NCBI GenBank assembly: GCA_040755295.1
Contig: JBFMBK010000004.1
Span: forward strand, 1-64,000
Length of the DNA: 64,000 nucleotides
Reading direction: 5' to 3'
Source: Bacillota bacterium
Lineage (GTDB): Bacteria; Bacillota; Desulfotomaculia; Desulfotomaculales; Ammonificaceae
The notes beneath the pieces are model-generated. The model saw only the letters and a program-made list of their open reading frames with translations, made no database searches and was not told the origin of the DNA. Within the stretch, counting starts at the first letter, position 1, and every line of letters begins with the position of its first letter. The position numbers were made by a program, and so were the translations under genes. Shown in pieces: positions 61,257 to 64,000 of the stretch.

Positions 61257-61562
61257 TTATCGCAGTTTTAGCACACCGTAAAAGATAAACCCTACTCCGA
61301 TGAGAACGTAGATAAAACCCGCAGGGGAAAGCCGACCGGCCATCCCCCAGATCCCCAGGAATGCGACGGTGAAAAGGATGACGGGGCCGATCAGGCTGAG
61401 CACGGCGTTAATCTTAAAGGCGCTTTCGACCCGGCCGAAATAAAGCATCATCACGGCGGCCGTGAATTCGATACTTGAGGAAAGGAACCGCATCCCGGCC
61501 ATCCCCCATACCACCGGATCATGCACCTTGAACAATGGCAATTCCCTCCATGGGATAGTCAC
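61257..61562 (-). CDS. DUF2619 (YqhV-like) membrane protein
   Basis: 101 residues with about three membrane helices: VVWGMAGMRFLSSSIEFTAA, FGRVESAFKINAVLSLIGPV, FIYVLIGVGFIFYGVLKLR. The MAGMRxLSxxIEFTAAxxMLxF pattern is that of DUF2619, which includes Bacillus YqhV from the sporulation gene region. Function unknown. ATG with CATGGAGGG upstream. Confidence 0.82.
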   Translation of the reverse strand: MTIPWRELPLFKVHDPVVWGMAGMRFLSSSIEFTAAVMMLYFGRVESAFKINAVLSLIGPVILFTVAFLGIWGMAGRLSPAGFIYVLIGVGFIFYGVLKLR

Positions 61563-61760
61563 GAGTCACGGGTCACGAGTCACGGGTCACGAGTCGCGAG
61601 TCGCGAGTCACGAGTCGCGAGTCACGGGTTAAGTCCTCTGTCCTCAGTTGAAAGTCCTCAGTTCGGGAACAGGAACTGGAAACAGAAACCGGGAACCAGA
61701 AGAACCGGGAACAGAAACCGGAATTGCGAGTAGTCGCGAGTTTTAAATCCGGTACCGGCT
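61563..61760. repeat. Densest heptamer array in the window
   Basis: About ten tandem GAGTCACGGGTCAC/GAGTCGC units (61561-61628), then AGTCCTCTGTCCTCAGTTGA (61633-61652) and GGAACAGGAACTGGAAACAG (61666-61685) with CGGGAACCAGAAGAACCGGG. The region up to 61892 contains no gene. Confidence 0.8.
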
Positions 61761-61892
61761 TGCTTCTGTCCTCTCGTCATGCCTTTTAAACGTAGAACGT
61801 AGAACTGTGAACGGTTTGTATTCGTCCTTCCGCACAAAGATATGACCCTTCTGTGATGTATATACCTCCGCTGACGCGAAAAAATAAGCTCC

Positions 61893-63122
61893 ATGAAGAA
61901 GAATGCGCTTTGGGTCCTGGCCGGCGTGCCGCTCGTGATGGTTCTGGGCAACTCAATGCTCATTCCGGTTCTTCCCGCGATGAAAAAAGCCTTTGACATA
62001 TCCGCATTCCAGGCGGGGCTCATAATAACCCTCTTTTCCGTTCCTGCGGGCCTGAGTATCCCGTTTACCGGGCTTCTCGCCGACCGTCTCGGAAGGCGGG
62101 CGGTGCTCATCCCTTCCCTCGTGCTTTACGCCTTGAGCGGTCTTGCCGCCGGGCTGCTGTACCTCCTGCTGCACAAAGAAGCATATACCTATATCCTAAT
62201 CAGCCGTGTTTTTCAGGGGATAGGAGCCGCCGGGACCGCGCCGATCGCCATGGCCCTCGTGGGCGACCTTTTTGGCGGGAAACAGAGAAGCAGTGCTCTC
62301 GGCGTCATAGAGGCGGCCAACGGCACGGGTAAGATAATCAGTCCTATCCTAGGGGCCGCGGTGGGTATCTTCGGTTGGCACTACCCTTTCTTCGTCTTCC
62401 CGGTCTTTGTAATCCCTGTCGTACTGGGGGTGTTGTTCCTGGTTTCCGAACCGGCGGCACGCGCGCAACCGGCCCCCCTCGGGGAGTATTACAGGATTCT
62501 TAAAGCGGCCTCGGTTCAAAAAGGATGGAATCTGGGAAGCGCCTTTTTTGCCGGAGCGACGGTTCTTCTGCTTCTTTTCGGACTTCTTTTTTTTCTTTCG
62601 GAACACATTGAATCGGCCATGGGGGTGGCGGGCATAAAGAAAGGGTTCTACCTCGCGGTGCCGGTAGGGTTCATGTGCGCCACAGCCTATCTGACCGGCT
62701 GGGCGATAAAAAAGCGCATCAACCTGATGCCCTTCGTCGTTACCGGGGGGCTGTTTATCCTTGCTGCGGCGCTTGCCTCTTTCATCTTCTTCCGCGGCAC
62801 CTTCTTCTTTTTTACGGGGATCAGCCTGGCCGGTATCGGCGCGGGTTCGGCTTTGCCCTGTCTGAATACCCTTATCACCTCCAGCGTCGGTTCAAGCGCC
62901 AGAGGCATCGTCACCGCCCTGTACGGCGGTGTTCGATTCTTCGGGGTCGCCATGGGACCGCCCCTTTTTGCCTTCCTGCTTGAATCCTCAGCACGCCTTA
63001 CCTTTGGAGTCACCGCGGGGCTCTCGCTCCTCGCCGCCCTTTTCACGCTTATCTTTCTTCGCGGGAGCATTATTACGGCTTCACTGAAAGAAAAGAAGCC
63101 TAAGGGCGGCAAAAAGAAGTAA
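61893..63122 (+). CDS. Major facilitator superfamily transporter
   Basis: 409 residues, twelve membrane helices. Opening MVLGNSMLIPVLPAMKKAFD, motif A LLADRLGRRAVLIPSLVLYA, RVFQGIGAAGTAPIAMALVG (motif C-like region), second half with LPCLNTLITSSVGSSARGIV. Resembles drug/sugar efflux MFS members; substrate cannot be told. Ribosome site is weak. Monocistronic by position. Confidence 0.88.
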   Translation: MKKNALWVLAGVPLVMVLGNSMLIPVLPAMKKAFDISAFQAGLIITLFSVPAGLSIPFTGLLADRLGRRAVLIPSLVLYALSGLAAGLLYLLLHKEAYTYILISRVFQGIGAAGTAPIAMALVGDLFGGKQRSSALGVIEAANGTGKIISPILGAAVGIFGWHYPFFVFPVFVIPVVLGVLFLVSEPAARAQPAPLGEYYRILKAASVQKGWNLGSAFFAGATVLLLLFGLLFFLSEHIESAMGVAGIKKGFYLAVPVGFMCATAYLTGWAIKKRINLMPFVVTGGLFILAAALASFIFFRGTFFFFTGISLAGIGAGSALPCLNTLITSSVGSSARGIVTALYGGVRFFGVAMGPPLFAFLLESSARLTFGVTAGLSLLAALFTLIFLRGSIITASLKEKKPKGGKKK

Positions 63123-63284
63123 ATAAAAAGCTTCACTCGCTGCTTCCCCCATTTACCAAAACAGACCATAAAAGGACGCATATAGTCATGGCAGGCAATT
63201 TTTGCAACACTGTATACGTATTTTGCATACACTGGCGCAAAAGATTTGTTTTACACGCTAAATCTGTGGGAGGAGTTGGAAAAA

Positions 63285-64000
63285 GTGTTGCCTTTGCAGC
63301 AGATCATCGGCCTGCCCCCGTGCGACCGCAGCCTGACCCGTCCCCGTAAAGCCGGTATCACCATGGTTATCGATAAAGGGCTCGGCATGGCCGAAACGCG
63401 GGACCTTCTCGAAGTGGCGGGAGACTACATCGATTTCATCAAACTCGGTTTCGGTACCGTTGCGCTTTATGATCCTGTTCTCCTTGAAGCCAAGGTTAGG
63501 TTTGTCCGCTCGTTCGGGATAGAGATATATCCGGGGGGGACATTTCTCGAAATAGCGATGGCGCGGAAGCGGCTTCCGGACTGTTTGAGACAATTACGCG
63601 AAACGGGCTTTTCCGCGGTGGAAATCTCGGACGGCAGCCTCAACTTCGATCAGAAATCCCGAGCCCGCGCCATTCACCTCGCGCACAGCGCCGGCTTCGT
63701 GGTTCTTGCGGAGGTGGGGAAGAAAAACCCGCGCTTCTGTCTCGGTCCCCTGGAAATGGCCCGCCAGGCTGCGTTAGACCGCGAGGCCGGTGCGGAGTGG
63801 GTAATTCTTGAAGGGCGGGAAAACGGATGCGGAACCGGTATTTACGATGCGCGGGGAAGGGTAAAGGAGGCCGTTTTTCAGACTTTTTCGACGATGGTTG
63901 AGGGTCCGGAGACAATCATTTGGGAGGCGCCGCAGAAATCACAGCAGGTGAAACTGATACACCGTTTCGGTCCGGACGTAAACCTCGGTAACGTCCCGCC
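63285..64000 (+). CDS. comA: Phosphosulfolactate synthase (ComA), partial
   Basis: About 238 codons in frame up to the window edge. LTRPRKAGITMVIDKGLGMA, DYIDFIKLGFGTVALYDPVL, EIYPGGTFLEIAMARKRLP, VEISDGSLNFDQKSRARAI, LAEVGKKNPRF, EWVILEGRENGCGTGIYD match the ComA TIM barrel, which adds sulfite to phosphoenolpyruvate (first step to coenzyme M in archaea, or to sulfolactate in spore formers). GTG at 63285, 9 nt after GGGAGGAG. The C-terminus is cut by the window end. Confidence 0.92.
   Translation, partial: MLPLQQIIGLPPCDRSLTRPRKAGITMVIDKGLGMAETRDLLEVAGDYIDFIKLGFGTVALYDPVLLEAKVRFVRSFGIEIYPGGTFLEIAMARKRLPDCLRQLRETGFSAVEISDGSLNFDQKSRARAIHLAHSAGFVVLAEVGKKNPRFCLGPLEMARQAALDREAGAEWVILEGRENGCGTGIYDARGRVKEAVFQTFSTMVEGPETIIWEAPQKSQQVKLIHRFGPDVNLGNVP

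Noticed and set aside
61561-61628. CRISPR array
   Set aside because: The period is 7 bp with no unique spacers and no cas genes in the window.

Overview
The window reads as chromosomal DNA of an anaerobic, endospore-forming Bacillota of the Desulfotomaculum/Pelotomaculum (Peptococcaceae-like) type. Support: a tricistronic spore germinant receptor (GerAB-AA-AC), CwlD, the DUF3243, DUF4321 and DUF2619 families, a ComA-type phosphosulfolactate synthase, a [NiFe] hydrogenase with cytochrome b, an AMMECR1/radical-SAM pair, paired LonB and LonA, strong AGGAGG ribosome sites and frequent GTG/TTG starts. The exact taxon is inference.

Layout. 1-2100: end of tuf, tRNA-Asn, and a leftward accessory operon (winged-helix regulator, PspB-like protein, membrane protein) with its operator. 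2489-6688: lonB-lonA. 6938-13496: a lone NMT1-like binding protein, valS, a REP-associated transposase with its REPs, folC, DUF3243. 13728-17807: leftward hydrogenase locus (membrane protein, small subunit, large subunit, cytochrome b), with about 590 bp of repeats between the two subunit genes. 17919-22397: germinant receptor locus; gerC has an in-frame TGA followed at once by a strong hairpin. 22978-30212: ridA, DUF4321-maf, radC-mreBCD-mrdA (cell shape). 30406-35861: minC (C-terminal domain only)-minD-minE, a structured spacer, rnr, rplM-rpsI. 36309-42697: cwlD, an SDH-type membrane protease, a YkgJ-like protein, a LysE exporter, and a LigB-AMMECR1 fusion plus radical SAM enzyme. 42963-52170: the full ornithine-to-arginine set argC-J-B-D-F-G-H behind a double ARG box. 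52263-57449: a small unknown protein, an isopropylmalate/isocitrate dehydrogenase homologue, tig-clpP-clpX. 57599-64000: leftward PadR/WtpA-like/TauE operon, cdaA without cdaR-glmM, DUF2619, an MFS transporter and the start of comA.

The most unusual property is the intergenic DNA. Almost every spacer over 100 bp holds non-coding repeats, often nested: (1) arrays of degenerate 7-mers, purine-rich on one side and pyrimidine-rich on the other, so they fold back; (2) 70-102 bp MITE-like units ending in CCCAGCACTCAA and its complement; (3) 176-194 bp units ending in ACTATTCA-like sequence, one with an 8-bp target duplication recognisable against an empty site in this window; (4) a 145-bp repeat with a short and a long form, the long form carrying a heptamer hairpin at one fixed place; (5) CACAGAG-armed hairpins; (6) REPs next to a RAYT gene. 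The second main candidate for novelty is the TGA in gerC: it is either a fresh nonsense mutation or a selenocysteine codon, because the hairpin behind it fits the bacterial SECIS layout.
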